Below are positions 5,827-7,327 of a DNA stretch of 7,327 nucleotides, piece after piece. The translations under genes were made by a program, and so were the position numbers. Source of the stretch: an uncultured Collinsella sp. (lineage in GTDB: Bacteria > Actinomycetota > Coriobacteriia > Coriobacteriales > Coriobacteriaceae); NCBI GenBank assembly GCA_900555955.1, contig USNA01000044.1, positions 1 to 7,327 on the forward strand, read 5' to 3'. Position 1 is the first letter of the stretch; each line of letters starts with the position of its first letter. The notes beneath the pieces were generated by a model. It was given only the letters and a program-made list of their open reading frames with translations. It was not told where the DNA came from and searched no databases.

Positions 5827-7260
5827 ATGTCGCTTACACAGTCAGCAGAGCGTGCAGCGCTCAACAAGCTCATCGATTATCTCGACGACAACCCGCAAGA
5901 AAACATCGACAAAATCATGGACCTCGTGAACAAGCTGGTCCCCGACCGCGTATTTCCCGTGCAACGCGAGGCGTTCACCAACGTCATCAAGAGCCGCGGC
6001 AATTGGTATGACTTGATCATGCGCATCTTTAGCCTCAATCCCAAAATGCGCACCAAGTTGCTCAAAGCGCTCATTGTCGACGGTAACCTGCTCGCCTGGC
6101 CACAGCAAGAAAAGAACCGCGAGAAATACCAGTGCAATATTCCGTGGGCCATCCTGCTCGACCCAACAAGTGCCTGCAACCTGCATTGCACGGGCTGCTG
6201 GGCCGCCGAGTATGGCCATAAGCAGAATCTGTCCTTCGATGACATCGACTCCATCGTCACGCAGGGCAAAGAGCTCGGCACGCACATCTACATCTATACC
6301 GGCGGCGAGCCGCTCGTCCGCAAGCACGACCTGATCAGAATTTGCGAAAAACATCAGGACTGCGTGTTTCTCTGCTTCACCAATTCCACGCTCATCGACG
6401 AGGCGTTCTGTGACGACATGATCCGCGTTGCAAACTTTGTCCCCGCCATAAGCGCCGAGGGCAACGAGCACACCACCAACGCCCGCCGTGGCGAGGGTAC
6501 GTACGAAAAGATCGAACACGCCATGAAACTTTTGCGTGAGCGAAAACTGCCGTTTGGAATCTCGACGTGCTGGACCAGCGCCAACGCCGATACCGTCGCC
6601 ACCGAGGAAAACATGGACTGGATGATTCGCGAGGGCGCGCTCTTCTGCTGGTATTTCTACTTTATGCCGGTCGGCCGCAATGCCACCAACGAGCTTATGC
6701 CCACGCCTGAGCAGCGCGAGCACATGTATCATTTTATTCGCGAGATGCGAGAGAAAAAGCCCCTCTTTACCCTCGATTTCCAAAATGACGGTGAGTTCGT
6801 GGGCGGCTGTATCGCCGGCGGACGACGCTACCTACATATCAACGCGGCGGGAGACGTGGAGCCGTGCGTTTTCATTCACTACTCCAATGCCAATATCCAC
6901 GACGTAAGCCTGCTCGACGCACTTCGCTCTCCCCTCTTTATGAAGTATTACGAAGGCCAGCCTTTTAACGACAACTACCTCAAACCTTGCCCCATGCTCG
7001 AGAACCCCGATGTACTGCCCAAAATGGTCGCCGAGGCAGGCGCCATGAGCACCGACCTGGTAGAGAAGGAGTCTCCCGAACAACTGCGCGAGAAGACCCG
7101 TGCCGCCGCCAAAGCTTGGTCATCCGTGGCAGAGCGCATTTGGAACGACCCCAAAGATCCGCTCTACACCAAGCGCCACGACGATATGACACAGGGCATG
7201 GCCGATAGCGATATGCACAAGTTTGAAAAGCAGGGCCGCAAGCTTAAATCAAACTGCTAG
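5827..7260 (+). CDS. Radical SAM protein with SPASM/Twitch-like C-terminal cysteines, function unknown
   Basis: A 477-residue cytosolic enzyme. Residues 1-100 are a largely helical N-terminal extension. The radical SAM core starts at about 105 and carries the cluster motif CNLHCTGC (117-124; Cys117, Cys121 and Cys124) and the SAM-binding GGEP motif (159-162). After the core, Cys328, Gly342 and Cys347 follow the C-x13-G-x4-C pattern that opens a SPASM domain, and Cys388 (PCPM) follows. The full set of SPASM cysteines is lacking, so at most one auxiliary cluster of the Twitch type is likely. The last residue is also a cysteine. The start at ATG 5827 has AAAGGA at 5815-5820. The sequence looks like a conserved family seen in gut anaerobes (MoaA/NifB/PqqE-like annotation), but no substrate peptide, cofactor gene or partner is in the window, so the reaction is not assigned. 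Confidence 0.9.
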   Translation: MSLTQSAERAALNKLIDYLDDNPQENIDKIMDLVNKLVPDRVFPVQREAFTNVIKSRGNWYDLIMRIFSLNPKMRTKLLKALIVDGNLLAWPQQEKNREKYQCNIPWAILLDPTSACNLHCTGCWAAEYGHKQNLSFDDIDSIVTQGKELGTHIYIYTGGEPLVRKHDLIRICEKHQDCVFLCFTNSTLIDEAFCDDMIRVANFVPAISAEGNEHTTNARRGEGTYEKIEHAMKLLRERKLPFGISTCWTSANADTVATEENMDWMIREGALFCWYFYFMPVGRNATNELMPTPEQREHMYHFIREMREKKPLFTLDFQNDGEFVGGCIAGGRRYLHINAAGDVEPCVFIHYSNANIHDVSLLDALRSPLFMKYYEGQPFNDNYLKPCPMLENPDVLPKMVAEAGAMSTDLVEKESPEQLREKTRAAAKAWSSVAERIWNDPKDPLYTKRHDDMTQGMADSDMHKFEKQGRKLKSNC

Positions 7261-7284
7261 TACCCCATCATCGATAGAATAAAA

Positions 7285-7327
7285 ACGCGCGGGCGCCCCA
7301 CAAAAAATCTGAGAGCGTATCGCGCGT
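7285..7327. repeat. Inverted repeat at the window edge, possible terminator
   Basis: ACGCGCG at 7285-7291 is exactly complementary to CGCGCGT at 7321-7327, with 29 bases between. It begins 25 bases after the radical SAM stop and is preceded by an A-run (7279-7285). If a T-run follows beyond the window the pair would be a bidirectional terminator. The right arm touches the last base, so its full extent is unknown. Confidence 0.3.

Noticed and set aside
5842..6783. Open frame of 313 codons on the - strand
   Set aside because: It is a shadow of the radical SAM gene, whose CxxxCxxC and GGEP motifs are intact on the + strand.
7291..7298. GGGCGCCC palindrome
   Set aside because: Eight bases with no loop in GC-rich DNA is expected by chance and cannot form a hairpin.

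Overview
The window is a compact, GC-rich (visibly well over half G+C) bacterial chromosomal segment with every supported gene on the + strand, purine-rich ribosome binding sites (AAGGA/AAAGGAG) and short spacers. The gene style suggests a Gram-positive gut actinobacterium of the Coriobacteriia, possibly Collinsella: an iron-sulfur L-serine dehydratase, a membrane-anchored YkuD L,D-transpeptidase with a long polar cytosolic tail, a MacAB/YknXYZ-like exporter with no outer-membrane partner, and an anaerobe-type radical SAM enzyme. That taxonomic guess is inference and nothing here proves it.

Layout: (1) 1-195, the C-terminal 64 codons of an L-serine ammonia-lyase alpha domain (sdaAA-like). (2) 196-345, an intergenic region with a perfect 28-bp palindrome and a TATAAT box. 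(3) 346-2082, an L,D-transpeptidase of 578 residues. (4) 2083-2210, an intergenic region with a strong hairpin overlapping a possible -10 box. (5) 2211-5613, a tightly coupled three-gene operon: HlyD/MacA-type adaptor, MacB/LolD-type ATPase and FtsX/MacB-type permease, with overlapping stops and starts. (6) 5614-5826, a 213-base AT-richer intergenic region with a large, nearly symmetrical 71-base inverted repeat, a 13-bp palindrome and a probable promoter. (7) 5827-7260, a 477-residue radical SAM protein with an incomplete SPASM/Twitch-like C-terminal cysteine set. (8) 7261-7327, noncoding, with an inverted repeat that reaches the window edge.

How it works together: the transpeptidase probably makes 3-3 cross-links in peptidoglycan. 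The three-gene operon should form one ATP-driven exporter: the ATPase dimer drives two permease subunits, and the adaptor extends from the membrane into the wall zone. Its substrate is not visible; related Gram-positive systems handle antimicrobial peptides or toxins. The radical SAM gene has its own upstream promoter candidate and is probably a separate transcription unit of unknown chemistry. I see no CRISPR array, tRNA, rRNA, transposase or phage gene. The content is mostly ordinary housekeeping and envelope genes; the least explained parts are the intergenic palindromes and the uncharacterised radical SAM enzyme.
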